A stretch of 64,000 nucleotides of DNA from Trichothermofontia sp964536415 (lineage in GTDB: Bacteria > Cyanobacteriota > Cyanobacteriia > B231). Numbering within the stretch: the first letter of the stretch is position 1; each line of letters starts with the position of its first letter. The position numbers and the translations under genes were made by a program. This document shows positions 17,412 to 26,208 of the stretch, piece by piece. The notes beneath the pieces are model-generated. The model searched no databases, was not told the origin of the DNA, and worked only from the letters and a program-made list of their open reading frames with translations. The stretch covers positions 1 through 64,000 of the forward strand of contig CAZHXN010000004.1 of the NCBI GenBank assembly GCA_964536415.1, read 5' to 3'.

Positions 17412-19196
17412 TCAAACAAAGGTAAAACTATCTAGTATTCGTTGGAAATCCTTTACAAAACGATCGTAGAGTACCTCATCGGCAATATAGGTGATCACAT
17501 AGGCCCGATCGTTCCGAATCGTCCAGACTTGCCAAGCCTTAAGCGTGACTTGTTGCTCCTCGTCTTTCCCAGTATAAATGACCTCGTGGGCTGGTCGTTC
17601 TCCTAGCATCACTGGGTTGGAACGAAGAATTTTTGCTCGTGGCATATACTCAATAATTTGCGCCACTGACTCAGTAGTATACTCAGCCAATGTCATCGGT
17701 TTTCGTAGTTTAATCACCTCGATTGTTACCTCCGCAAATCCCCCTTTCACAGCCACTGACTTAGGCGTGAACTTTGCAACCTTCCCCAGAATAAGGTCGT
17801 TCGTTTCCGTCGATAGCTTCCAATTGCTAAGATAGGTCATCTGCACCCCATCATTAGCATTCTCATAGGTCATTGGCACAGCCATGAGACGCTCCAGCCC
17901 GCCTCCCTGCTGCCACAGCCACCCACCGCCGATCAAACCGACTGCAACAACACCCAGCAATAAAGCCTTATATTTCACCGGGAACGATCGCTGCTTAGAC
18001 GGGCGCTGTTGAGTCGGTTTAAGCGTTGTTTTCCGAGGTGGCTTAGCCGGGGCAGGGATTGGCGTTGGGGTTGGAGATTGGGGCGCGATCGAGTGCGATC
18101 GTTGCGGCGTCGATAACCGAAGTTCCTGCCAATCCATCAACGCCTGGGTTGAATTTTGAAAAATGACCGGTAACCAACTTGCTCCTGGAAAACGGTTTTC
18201 GAGTGATTCCAACCGTTCCCGTGCTTCCCGTACCGATAAATATAATGACTTGCCATTAGAAAATGCATTCAGGAAAAACTTCAAAAATGTCTGCGCTACC
18301 AGATCAGGTACTGGCTCACGCATAATGATCAACTGGGGAATATTCAAGCTTGATAACTCCTTCGCTAACCCCAGCCCATCACACGAGTTAAAAATTGCCA
18401 ACTTCAATCCCCGCGCCACCGACTCCCGCAGGGCATACCGCACCTCTGCTACCGTCAGTGCCTCATCCGCATTGATATAAATTGTTCCCGTTCCCCCTCG
18501 GCTAGAACTATGTCCGGCAAAAAAGAGGATATTCCAATTTTGCTCCCACAATTGTTCATTCAACGCCTCACGGCGTGGCTCGACTAAAAATTTCACTTCC
18601 GCCTGGGGTAAACTCTCCAGTAATGCGCGATCAGCCTCAACATTAATTCCCGCCCTATTGCCCAAAATTGCTAAAATCTTCACCTTATCTGTTGCTGGAA
18701 CACTCGTCCTTATTTGCTCATATTCCGGAAAACTGAGGACAATTTCAGCCAGCCGATAGCGTTCTAAAAACTGATCAAAAAATAAATGCCAGGGTAACTT
18801 CCACAGAACCTCAGTATGCGTTCTGACCTGGATTAAAATTTCCTGATCCCNNNNNNNNNNNNNNNNNNNNNNNNNNNNNNNNNNNNNNNNNNNNNNNNNN
18901 NNNNNNNNNNNNNNNNNNNNNNNNNNNNNNNNNGTTGAGTGATAACAATTACTAATTAACTGGGTATAGGCAACATTCGTGACCTGACCAGCATCTGCCT
19001 CTAAGCGTAAATCCAGATCCAAACAACGATAGACCCTATGCCATTGGTCATAATTCTCAGCAACCTGTGGGGCTGGCGGCAAACCACTGATCAAACGCGT
19101 ATGGGCATAGTTGACTTGATCCGAAATTTCCAGCGTTACCTTGAGCGGCTGCGCCAGATCGCTTCCCTCTAGCTCAAAGACTACTAGCTGTGCCAT
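17412..19196 (-). CDS. CHAT-domain (caspase-like) protease with membrane anchor and PsbP-like tail
   Basis: This ~594-residue protein starts with the beta-rich region usual for cyanobacterial CHAT proteins (MAQLVVFELEG...), interrupted by an 83-nt assembly gap at 18851-18933. The caspase-like CHAT domain follows: catalytic His in LFFAGHSSSRGG (~residue 229) and catalytic Cys in LAIFNSCDGLGLA (~272). After a Pro/Thr/Lys-rich linker (~370-410) there is one transmembrane helix (ALLLGVVAVGLIGGGWLW), then a ~150-residue domain starting YENANDGVQMTYLSNWKL that resembles PsbP/DcrB-like folds. ATG 19196 is chosen over TTG 19226. The predicted topology is cytoplasmic protease and extracytoplasmic tail. 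It follows DUF1822 and a sigma-like gene in the same direction. Substrate unknown. Confidence 0.8.
   Translation of the reverse strand: MAQLVVFELEGSDLAQPLKVTLEISDQVNYAHTRLISGLPPAPQVAENYDQWHRVYRCLDLDLRLEADAGQVTNVAYTQLISNCYHSXXXXXXXXXXXXXXXXXXXXXXXXXXXXXDQEILIQVRTHTEVLWKLPWHLFFDQFLERYRLAEIVLSFPEYEQIRTSVPATDKVKILAILGNRAGINVEADRALLESLPQAEVKFLVEPRREALNEQLWEQNWNILFFAGHSSSRGGTGTIYINADEALTVAEVRYALRESVARGLKLAIFNSCDGLGLAKELSSLNIPQLIIMREPVPDLVAQTFLKFFLNAFSNGKSLYLSVREARERLESLENRFPGASWLPVIFQNSTQALMDWQELRLSTPQRSHSIAPQSPTPTPIPAPAKPPRKTTLKPTQQRPSKQRSFPVKYKALLLGVVAVGLIGGGWLWQQGGGLERLMAVPMTYENANDGVQMTYLSNWKLSTETNDLILGKVAKFTPKSVAVKGGFAEVTIEVIKLRKPMTLAEYTTESVAQIIEYMPRAKILRSNPVMLGERPAHEVIYTGKDEEQQVTLKAWQVWTIRNDRAYVITYIADEVLYDRFVKDFQRILDSFTFV
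18851..18933. other. Assembly gap (83 N)
   Basis: An unbroken run of N lies inside the CHAT gene. The frame is the same on both sides at the stated gap length, so the length may be an estimate from read pairs or simply coincide. Confidence 1.
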
Positions 19197-19311
19197 ACTT
19201 AGCCTGACTACCCCTCCGCTCGCCAACTGTTGCTCTAGCTAGAATGATATCGTTCTGACTCTATCCTAGCTCACTAATTGCCAGCACTTTTGTATCTTAT
19301 AAGGCGTTTAA

Positions 19312-20316
19312 CTAGATCTTGAAATATTCGGTGATTACCGCATCTTCTAGGCTCACCCTAGCCCCAAACGCTTCCCCGACGCTGCCACGGAACGAGAGTT
19401 GAATGAAATTATCTGCTTCCCTGGCCTGCGCCTCTAAAAATGTTTCGTCCTGCCCATCTAAAATCACAAGCCTCAAGTTTGGCGGTAGGTAGAGCGTCTC
19501 ACTAGCTGGATGCACTTGTATTAGAATTTGGAAGCGATCGCTCTCCGCAGGCTTGATTTCAATCACCAAAATTACCTGTTGCTCAGCTAGCTGTACCCCT
19601 AAATTGAGGACTTTACCTTTGCGAACTCCGGCATATTGTTGATCCGTTTCGCGGACCCCAGACTCACTACGACCTCTGAAGGCAAATACTTGAACTTCCG
19701 GATTCAGGAGATACTGGAGCGATCGCCATCCCTCCGTGATCGTCCCTTGAAACCATTCACTCAGGTTGACTAACGATCGTTGGCTTGCATTGACCGCCGT
19801 TGTGACTGTACTCACCTGAGTTTCTAACGGGGCTAAATGTTCTAATAAGTCCTCTAGGGGTTTTAGGGTTGCGATCGCTACTTCAGTTGAAGTGACTGTC
19901 GGCGTAAATCCCAAAATTCTTGCTTCCGTCGGATTCGTAGCCTGACCGGCAACCTCGACCACCACATAGCCCACGCGATCGTCCCAAACCTCATAGGGAA
20001 CAGAACAGATGGCCGCACCGGGTTGGATCGGGCGACACTCCAAAGCACCCCGACCCACCACTTGCAGATCGGCCACATCGGCTGCTAGGCGAAGAACAGG
20101 ATTCCAGCTATAGCTACGCTCAAGATCGGTCACAATCCCTAGCATTTCCAAATAGTTCTTAACGACTAAAATGGCCAGCGTGTTTCGATAAACCTGCTCT
20201 GCCTTCACTGGGTTGGGCTGTTGTCGCGAGAAACGATCGGCGATCACTTTATCAGCCCGTGTGATTGGCAATCTGAGTGAAAAATCTGGGATCGGTTCTG
20301 ATGTGATGATGTTCAT
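19312..20316 (-). CDS. DUF1822 family protein
   Basis: A 334-residue protein of the cyanobacterial DUF1822 family, seen from its layout: an N-terminal ALAILVVKNYLEMLGI-type helix after an NPVKAEQVYRNT segment, the strand-rich middle (DVADLQVVGRGALECRP, VGYVVVEV), and the C-terminal QVHPASETLYLPPNLRLVIL and VSLEDAVITEYF. No catalytic motif is recognised and there is no signal peptide. ATG 20316 begins 10 nt after the stop of the sigma-like gene and the CHAT gene follows 115 nt downstream: the sigma/DUF1822/CHAT order that recurs in filamentous cyanobacteria. DUF1822 might be an adaptor or substrate of the CHAT protease (inference). Confidence 0.8.
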   Translation of the reverse strand: MNIITSEPIPDFSLRLPITRADKVIADRFSRQQPNPVKAEQVYRNTLAILVVKNYLEMLGIVTDLERSYSWNPVLRLAADVADLQVVGRGALECRPIQPGAAICSVPYEVWDDRVGYVVVEVAGQATNPTEARILGFTPTVTSTEVAIATLKPLEDLLEHLAPLETQVSTVTTAVNASQRSLVNLSEWFQGTITEGWRSLQYLLNPEVQVFAFRGRSESGVRETDQQYAGVRKGKVLNLGVQLAEQQVILVIEIKPAESDRFQILIQVHPASETLYLPPNLRLVILDGQDETFLEAQAREADNFIQLSFRGSVGEAFGARVSLEDAVITEYFKI

Positions 20317-20326
20317 GATCTTCTTC

Positions 20327-20989
20327 CTAATCTAAATAACCTTGGGACTGACCAAATTGACAGAGTAAAGGTAGGCATTTACGCTGATAGAAGCCACTGA
20401 GGGTACTAATTGATGCTTTCAAGTCTTGTGATAACACTTCCCAACTAGTTTCTGGCGGTAATCGCCGTAAGATCAAGATCTGGGCAGTGATATCAGGACG
20501 GTTTTTAACATAAGTCTGACGTAATTCCCCGGTTGGGTCCTGTTCAGCCCAGCTATAAGTTTCTTCCAGTAACGGTGGGATATCTGGATTACCAGCTAGG
20601 TTTTCTAGTGGATTGGCCATACCCTCCTGGGATTCATCCTGAGACTGAGGTAGAAATGCGCGTTTTTTGGACTCCTCACTTTTTTGAATACGGCCATCTT
20701 GAAGGCGACGTTTTAGGTAGGCATTTAACCAAGTGGTCACGCTGCTCACCGCCGGATCATAGGCCGATCGTGCTGTCGTTGCTTCACAGAGGTTTTGGCA
20801 AAAGTAGATCCAGGTTTGTTGGAGGGCGTCTTCATAGTAGTCAGTTGCCTCCTGCCATAGTTTACCCGATTGCACGATCATCCGAATGATCTTGGTTAAC
20901 CCGCGCCGACGCTCTAGGCTATCCGGTGAATGCCGACAGGTTTCCTCAAGCAACTGCTTAAAACTCTGCTCATCGAAGGTGTTATCCAT
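20327..20989 (-). CDS. Sigma-70-like regulator linked to DUF1822/CHAT
   Basis: This 220-residue protein matches a cyanobacterial group of divergent sigma-factor-like proteins. Region 2-like helices are seen as YYEDALQQTWIYFCQNLCEA and VTTWLNAYLKRRLQDGR, and a C-terminal region 4-like helix-turn-helix (SWEVLSQDLKASISTLSGFY) follows. The -10 binding residues of housekeeping sigma factors are not obvious, so promoter specificity, or activity as a sigma factor at all, is unproven. It is the first gene of the sigma-like/DUF1822/CHAT cluster. The ATG lies at 20987-20989. Composition is more AT-rich than the housekeeping genes around. Confidence 0.7.
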   Translation of the reverse strand: MDNTFDEQSFKQLLEETCRHSPDSLERRRGLTKIIRMIVQSGKLWQEATDYYEDALQQTWIYFCQNLCEATTARSAYDPAVSSVTTWLNAYLKRRLQDGRIQKSEESKKRAFLPQSQDESQEGMANPLENLAGNPDIPPLLEETYSWAEQDPTGELRQTYVKNRPDITAQILILRRLPPETSWEVLSQDLKASISTLSGFYQRKCLPLLCQFGQSQGYLD

Positions 20990-21111
20990 TCTCTGTGACT
21001 ACAGTAGTAATCTTTATACAACTCCCATTCTCACTGGTCTGAGTATTTTTTTCAAGGAAGACAGTCACTTTGAGGTATCCCCACGCATTTGTTCCCCACC
21101 CGTTCAGACCA

Positions 21112-21876
21112 CTAAACTGCATTTAGACGCAGGGCCGGTTGTGTCGGCATGATGGTTGCCACCCTTGACTGTAAAGCACTAATCGGTAGAACTCGCATAA
21201 TTTCATTGACAGTTTTCTCATCAGGCTGTCCTGGAATCTCAGTACGGAGGGGTGGCTCAGTCCAGCTTGGAAGGTGCAGAGATTCTACCGAGGCCTGAGG
21301 TGTCTCAAAAGTAAGACTACTCAATAAGGATTCGCCCTGGTGATCTAGATCATCGTAAGAGATGATCTCATATACCTTCCCATTGTTTTTCAAGAAGATA
21401 TAGGTCACAGGATGTTCTCCTGGTACTGACGATAGGGCTTGTGCTGATTCCCCGCCAATAGTAATAGCCTGTTGTTGGATGGAAACACCAGGGAAGGAGC
21501 GCAAGAGTGATTGGGCAGCCTGTTCAGGTTCTGTGACATTAGGTTCCAGAATCACGCTAACTCGCAAAACAGGATGTTGCTCATTGGATGTCTCTTGGAA
21601 ATGAGGCTGGCCATTAGGATCAATCAGTGTGAATCCCCAGGTTCTAGACTGAGTTTTGTCTTCCACAACTTTCAAGTTTTTCGGATAACGAATCGTTGTG
21701 CCAAGAACTGGATTCTTGTACTCAGATGTTGCTTGGATAGCTTGATGAATTTCCAATGCATCTGCCATTGCAGGAACAGTACTAGGGCCAAAACGAGCAG
21801 TTAGAAAAAATGCTGTAAGGGCCAGAGTATAATACTTAATTTTTGTCTTCATAGTTGTTATTGATAGGGTATGCAA
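21112..21876 (-). CDS. Secreted protein with PsbP/DcrB-like fold
   Basis: A 254-residue exported protein with a hydrophobic signal (YYTLALTAFFLTARFG) and a mature part starting EYKNPVLGTTIRYPKNLKVV. The layout (tyrosine-containing start, GESAQALSSVPGEHPVTYIF, VYEIISYDD, ending SSLTFETP) parallels the C-terminal domain of the CHAT protein encoded next door, suggesting the same fold. The TTG at 21876 is favoured because AGGAGAG lies 5-6 nt upstream; the ATG at 21852 lacks a ribosome-binding site. The ~75 C-terminal residues are unrecognised. It lies 122 nt upstream of the sigma-like gene in the same direction and may belong to that unit. Confidence 0.65.
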   Translation of the reverse strand: MHTLSITTMKTKIKYYTLALTAFFLTARFGPSTVPAMADALEIHQAIQATSEYKNPVLGTTIRYPKNLKVVEDKTQSRTWGFTLIDPNGQPHFQETSNEQHPVLRVSVILEPNVTEPEQAAQSLLRSFPGVSIQQQAITIGGESAQALSSVPGEHPVTYIFLKNNGKVYEIISYDDLDHQGESLLSSLTFETPQASVESLHLPSWTEPPLRTEIPGQPDEKTVNEIMRVLPISALQSRVATIMPTQPALRLNAV

Positions 21877-22153
21877 TAGACTCTCCTTGTACAGACTTAT
21901 CTGAGTTAGCTGTGCAAGGATTTTAGGGGATCATTAAGTCATTAACTTGAATGACATATCCGCCTTTATTGAGAAATCAGCCATCACAAGAAAAATTATG
22001 CAAAATTTCCAAAAAATCTTTGTCAATTTCAGAAATTATTTTATCCAGCAAAATTCGTGCCTCCATACAATGATGAGGAGGCACGATACTAATTTGGAAT
22101 ATTTAGAGCTAATCAGGCATACTACAGAGAAGAGATTAATAGGAAGTATCCTA

Positions 22154-22645
22154 TCAATCTTGTCTATAATTACTGAGAGCTTGCAGCTGTTGCAAAAGCA
22201 TAAAGCTTTGCTTTTCGCGGACACTCATGACTACAACTTGGCGGTTATCCCGATCGTCTAAATACTGTACCCCCACGAAGGTGCGCGGTCTGCTGCGGAA
22301 TAAGCTCCCCACTAAATCAATGGGGACGGGGATGGGTAAGGGAACTGGGATATAGGAGGTAACCGTACTTGCGATCGCCATTGCCGTGGCTGCATCCTGG
22401 CCATCCTCCTGTAAGCGATCGCCCTGGACAACGCCTAAGATACGATCGCTCGCCACAGTCACATTCAAACTACGATTACGGGGAGATTCATAAGTCACCT
22501 GCAACTGGTTATCAGCGATCGTGACCTGACAATCATCGGTTTCTCCCCGCGTGTCTAAACACTTCAGATTAAACTCCGCCGCTAAGGCACTATTGGCCGT
22601 CAATAACACGGTGGTGAATGCGATCGCGTGTAAAACCCGTTTCAT
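22154..22645 (-). CDS. Secreted hypothetical protein
   Basis: A 163-residue protein with a clear signal peptide (MKRVLHAIAFTTVLLTANSA, cleavage after ALA). The mature part has two cysteines close together (LKCLDTRGETDDC), a beta-rich N-terminal half and a hydrophobic Pro/Val/Ile-rich stretch (SYIPVPLPIPVPIDLVG, ~residues 97-113) that could insert into a membrane. No family recognised with confidence. Gene-like codon use with GCGATCGC sites and the signal peptide support it as real. The downstream part, 22040-22150, is AT-rich and empty. Confidence 0.7.
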   Translation of the reverse strand: MKRVLHAIAFTTVLLTANSALAAEFNLKCLDTRGETDDCQVTIADNQLQVTYESPRNRSLNVTVASDRILGVVQGDRLQEDGQDAATAMAIASTVTSYIPVPLPIPVPIDLVGSLFRSRPRTFVGVQYLDDRDNRQVVVMSVREKQSFMLLQQLQALSNYRQD

Positions 22646-22897
22646 ACCCTAACTCCTGGCCAAACCGGTTGAGGTGATAGTGATCATGGGAGGTGCGCAG
22701 GACCTGACTCATCCTCCAGATTCCTGGCCCGATTGGCCAATCCTGCTCCCTACTAACCCATCAGTCACTCGGCTAGGGACTTATGCAACTGATCCAGAAG
22801 TTTACAAAAACTTTAACAAATTTTATATTTATTTTATCATTTATTTTATATTGTTTAGCGAATGAGGCGTCTATTTACGATGTCTATTTATTTGGGA

Positions 22898-23173
22898 TTA
22901 CTGGGGATAGCCACTGGCGATCGCCGCATCCATTTCCGCCACCCAGTTCATGACCGACTCCATGGCTTCTGGACACTGGGCCTGTTGGGGCATATCGCTG
23001 ATGTAGACGAAGTAATGGCTCATGAGGAAGTAAACAGCCATGAGAGCTGCCGCCGCCGTTGCCACCAGAAAGCCAGCCAACATCAATGAAAATTCACGGG
23101 TGTCTAGCGCCTCTTGCATCAGGTGCAGAGACCAGGCAACCAATACGACTACCACGAGCAGGATCGCAATCAC
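22898..23173 (-). CDS. Small membrane protein
   Basis: A 91-residue protein with two transmembrane helices (IAILLVVVVLVAWSLHLM and FLVATAAAALMAVYFLMSHY) joined by a short hydrophilic loop and followed by an acidic tail (MPQQAQCPEAMES). GTG 23173 is the start, without a clear Shine-Dalgarno. Function unknown. It precedes nothing on the same strand for 250 nt, so it is monocistronic. Confidence 0.6.
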   Translation of the reverse strand: MIAILLVVVVLVAWSLHLMQEALDTREFSLMLAGFLVATAAAALMAVYFLMSHYFVYISDMPQQAQCPEAMESVMNWVAEMDAAIASGYPQ

Positions 23174-23386
23174 AGGCGTTTACGAAACGTAACACTTTTA
23201 CATATTTTAACAGCCCTCTCAGATTTCGCCAGTATTTTTAAGGTTTTCCTTGGGAAGCAGTTCCTTATTAACCGTCCGAAGAAACGCCCACCCGATCGCG
23301 GGCCCACTCTCTGGAAACTCCCTAACCCAAAGCCCCCAGTGTGATTTCAGTGTGATTGCCGTACTCCCCCCACCCCCAGGTCACGC

Positions 23387-24157
23387 TCAGGTCAATCGCA
23401 CGGGGATATTGCAAGCTTGCAGGTGTTGCTTAATCTGAGCGACTGTTAACTGTCCGTAATGTAACAACGAGGCCAGGAGGGCTGCCTCAGCCTTCCCCAC
23501 CGTCAGCGCCGCACTAATGTGTTCACAGGTGCCCGCCCCACCAGAGGCAATCACTGGGATTTCCACCCGCTCAGCGATCGTGCGCGTCAGTTCTAGGTCA
23601 TAGCCGGCCTGGGTCCCATCCGCATCCATACTGGTTAACAAAATTTCGCCTGCACCCCGTTGCGCGACCTCCTCTGCCCAGGCCACCGCATCCAGCCCCG
23701 TATTGTCACGTCCCCCCCGCACGTACACATCCCAACCCAGTTGGGTAGAATCCGGGCGACGACGGGCATCGATCGCCACCACAATACACTGGTTGCCAAA
23801 CCGCTGGCTCGCCTCATTGATAAAGTCTGGGTTTCGCACTGCCGAGGAATTGATGCTGACCTTATCAGCACCCGCCCGCAGTAAGTGTTTAATCGTCTCT
23901 AGGTCCTGGATGCCGCCCCCAACCGTGAGGGGAATGAACACCTGCTCCGCCGTGCGATAGACCACATCAAAAATAATATTGCGATCCTCATGGGTCGCCG
24001 TGATATCCAGGAAGACCAGTTCATCAGCCCCGGCCTCGTCGTAAACCTTAGCTAGTTCTACCGGATCACCCGCATCCCGCAGATTCACGAAGTTAACCCC
24101 CTTGACCACCCGACCTGCCTTGACATCCAAACAAGGCAAAATACGTTTCGCCAACAT
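23387..24157 (-). CDS. hisF: Imidazole glycerol phosphate synthase cyclase subunit
   Basis: A 256-residue (beta/alpha)8 barrel, the cyclase subunit that, with HisH, makes imidazole glycerol phosphate and AICAR in histidine synthesis. The N-terminus MLAKRILPCLDVKAGRVVKG carries the catalytic Asp11 and Lys19, and the second catalytic Asp lies in CIVVAIDARR near residue 130. Phosphate-binding loops are visible as TVGGGIQD and VIASGGAGTCEH. Length and both catalytic aspartates are normal. It follows the glycosyltransferase gene on the opposite side of a short spacer; hisH is not in the window. Confidence 0.97.
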   Translation of the reverse strand: MLAKRILPCLDVKAGRVVKGVNFVNLRDAGDPVELAKVYDEAGADELVFLDITATHEDRNIIFDVVYRTAEQVFIPLTVGGGIQDLETIKHLLRAGADKVSINSSAVRNPDFINEASQRFGNQCIVVAIDARRRPDSTQLGWDVYVRGGRDNTGLDAVAWAEEVAQRGAGEILLTSMDADGTQAGYDLELTRTIAERVEIPVIASGGAGTCEHISAALTVGKAEAALLASLLHYGQLTVAQIKQHLQACNIPVRLT

Positions 24158-24212
24158 GCGTATCTTTGCTCCTAGAACTGTTCAATCAAATCAATCAAAA
24201 CGAGGCTGATCA

Positions 24213-25526
24213 TTACTGCTTACGCAGTTCCGCAAACCCCTTGGGGGCTTTGGGCGTTGGTTTCGACACCTTTAGCGGTTTCGGAGCCTCCGTCACGCCA
24301 GGGGTGCCGCCATTAGCCACCGTTTCAATTAGGGCAAGGTGTTGGGGCAATAAATCAGTGAGGTTATAGCGCTCCAGTGCCGTCTGGCGGGCATTGGCCC
24401 GGAGTTCCGCCATGCGCGTGGGGTGATCCAGGGCTTCACAGACCCGATCGGCAATTTGTTTCGGCTTGAAAAAGTCCACCAGCAGACCATTCTTGCCGTC
24501 TTCGATCACCTCCTGGACCGGGGGGGTATTCGACCCCACGATCAGGCACCCGACGGACATGGCTTCAATCATGGACCAGGAGAGTACAAAGGGCCGCGTC
24601 AAATAGACATGGACACTGGAGGCTTGGAGCACCTGGAGGTACTGTCCGTAGGGCAATGACCCCGTGAAATGGACTCTGGACAGATCTAAGGGAACGCGTT
24701 CCAGCATTTCCTGTTTATAACTCTTGCCATCGGGCAGGGACTTGCCATAGCACACCCGTTCCGCTGCCACGATGACGACCTGGCACTGGGGCCGACGCTC
24801 CAACAAATAGGGTAAGGATTCAATAAACTGCGGGAACCCCCGGTAGGGTTCCATCCCCCGCGCCACATAGGTAACAATCTCCTCCGCACCAGAGAGATCC
24901 AGGCCCACTTCGGGGAGCACCAGCTTAGCATCGGGATTAGGCTGAAAATACTCGGTATCGACCCCATCATGCAGGACCGATATCTTGGGATGAAATTCCG
25001 GTGGGAGTTGCGATCGCTGCCAATAGGTGGGAGCAAGGCCCCAGTCACAGCTATACAGATCGACCAGAATCGGCGTATTGCGCATCCGAATCCGGGGGAC
25101 ATCATCCACACTCAGGGGGTCGTTGGGGTCAAAATTAGCATCGGAGCCAAAGGCGTGGTAGAACCACTCGAAATAACACATTAACTTTGCCTTGGGGAAA
25201 ATATCCTTAGCAAACAAAGTCGGTCCCCAGCCAGAATGCCCGTAGACAATATCGGGCACAAATCCCTGCTTCTTAAGCTGCTCCGCCATGCGATACACGG
25301 CCTGTCCATTTAAAACCGCTTCCTCTAGGTTCCGGATGTAGTGGTGAGTTTGGGGGTTGGGTTCCCGCGAGGGAGCAAAGAGGGCTTTTTGAACGCCGGG
25401 GATAACCCACTCAGGCCGTTCGTTTTTCGTCCCAAAGATCACCTGATGTTGGGGATTAGCCGCGAGTGCCCGTGCCACATGGCGAAACTGGGCCGGGAAG
25501 TTGGGGGGAGGGAAAGGAAGACGCAC
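24213..25526 (-). CDS. Glycosyltransferase family 1/4-type, with eroded N-terminus
   Basis: A GT-B fold glycosyltransferase of ~437 residues. The acceptor domain (NFPAQFRHVARALA, VIFGTKNERPEW) and the donor domain (VLHDGVDTEYFQPNP, EEIVTYVARGMEPYRG) are present, with the nucleotide-sugar binding block SWSMIEAMSVGCLIVGSN ending VQEVIEDG. Cyanobacterial homologues begin with a beta strand like MRILFLHPNFP; here the corresponding residues read VRLPFPPPNFP from a GTG at 25526 with no Shine-Dalgarno, and the DNA just upstream is a G/C-rich dispersed repeat. An upstream frame to 25712 is open only because of the repeat. The first strand may be damaged or an alternative start used. Confidence 0.8.
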   Translation of the reverse strand: MRLPFPPPNFPAQFRHVARALAANPQHQVIFGTKNERPEWVIPGVQKALFAPSREPNPQTHHYIRNLEEAVLNGQAVYRMAEQLKKQGFVPDIVYGHSGWGPTLFAKDIFPKAKLMCYFEWFYHAFGSDANFDPNDPLSVDDVPRIRMRNTPILVDLYSCDWGLAPTYWQRSQLPPEFHPKISVLHDGVDTEYFQPNPDAKLVLPEVGLDLSGAEEIVTYVARGMEPYRGFPQFIESLPYLLERRPQCQVVIVAAERVCYGKSLPDGKSYKQEMLERVPLDLSRVHFTGSLPYGQYLQVLQASSVHVYLTRPFVLSWSMIEAMSVGCLIVGSNTPPVQEVIEDGKNGLLVDFFKPKQIADRVCEALDHPTRMAELRANARQTALERYNLTDLLPQHLALIETVANGGTPGVTEAPKPLKVSKPTPKAPKGFAELRKQ

Positions 25527-25589
25527 CGGTAATTGGGGGGCAGAGGGGGGGAAGGGGGGAAACGGCAAGTGTTTCACTGTTTCCCTAGG

Positions 25590-25760
25590 TATCCTGCCAG
25601 AATTATGCCCCAGGATGCCACTCATGCAGGCATTGCGCCCTAACCCCCAGCCTCTCTCTTGGCCCCCCTGGCCCCCCGCAAACGGGGAGTGGAGCGAGAG
25701 GACTGAGAGCAATTCCCCTGCTTCTCCCTGCTTGAGAGAAGGGGCGAGGGGATGAGGGGG
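25590..25760. repeat. Dispersed G/C-rich hairpin repeat
   Basis: This interval carries the segments CCTCTCTCTTGGCCCCCCTG, CGCAAACGGGGAGTGGAGCG and GAGAGAAGGGGCGAGGGGAT, a variant of the same repeat family found at 13810, 32041-32115, 38460-38575 and 62390-62490. It abuts the damaged start of the glycosyltransferase gene and may have caused the damage. Confidence 0.55.
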
Positions 25761-25782
25761 CTAGCTTGACATACTCACCGAC

Positions 25783-26208
25783 TCAGGACGCTTGATTAAA
25801 CACTTCGACCGTCTGGCGACAGAACTGCTTGAGGCGATCCTGGATGGGTGGAGCGGGGGGGCGATCGCCGACGATATGCCAATGCCCGATCGTTGAAAGC
25901 CGCCATTGTTCACCCGTATGGGCCATCCCCACCGCCTCCACCCCGATCGCCCGACGGGTCGCTGCCAGGGGATCCGTGTGAACTCGAATTTGTACCAAAA
26001 TACTGCGGCTTTGGAAGCGGGGACTCCACCCCGGTAGGTGAAAGCCAATGTCGATCGAATCCGGATCAACCAGTTCGCGGGTGTCGGGATCATTGCGCCA
26101 GGGATTCAAATCGGCACGGGCATCGGGAAAGTGGGACTTGAATAGATTCACCACGGTGGCAATTTTACTGGCGACTTCTAAGCCTGTGGCCTGCTCGGCT
26201 GCATTCAC
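25783..26208 (-). CDS. Conserved cyanobacterial hypothetical protein
   Basis: A 141-residue soluble protein without signal or transmembrane segment. Conserved-looking blocks are FPDARADLNPWRNDPDTREL, SIDIGFHLPGWSPRFQSRS and GEQWRLSTIGHWHI, which I recognise as recurring in cyanobacterial proteins of unknown function. The GTG at 26208 is supported by GGAGGG 6 nt upstream. The N-terminal helix with an AEQATGLEVASKIATVV pattern and the RLKQFCRQ near the C-terminus are ordinary. Function cannot be assigned. Confidence 0.75.
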   Translation of the reverse strand: MNAAEQATGLEVASKIATVVNLFKSHFPDARADLNPWRNDPDTRELVDPDSIDIGFHLPGWSPRFQSRSILVQIRVHTDPLAATRRAIGVEAVGMAHTGEQWRLSTIGHWHIVGDRPPAPPIQDRLKQFCRQTVEVFNQAS

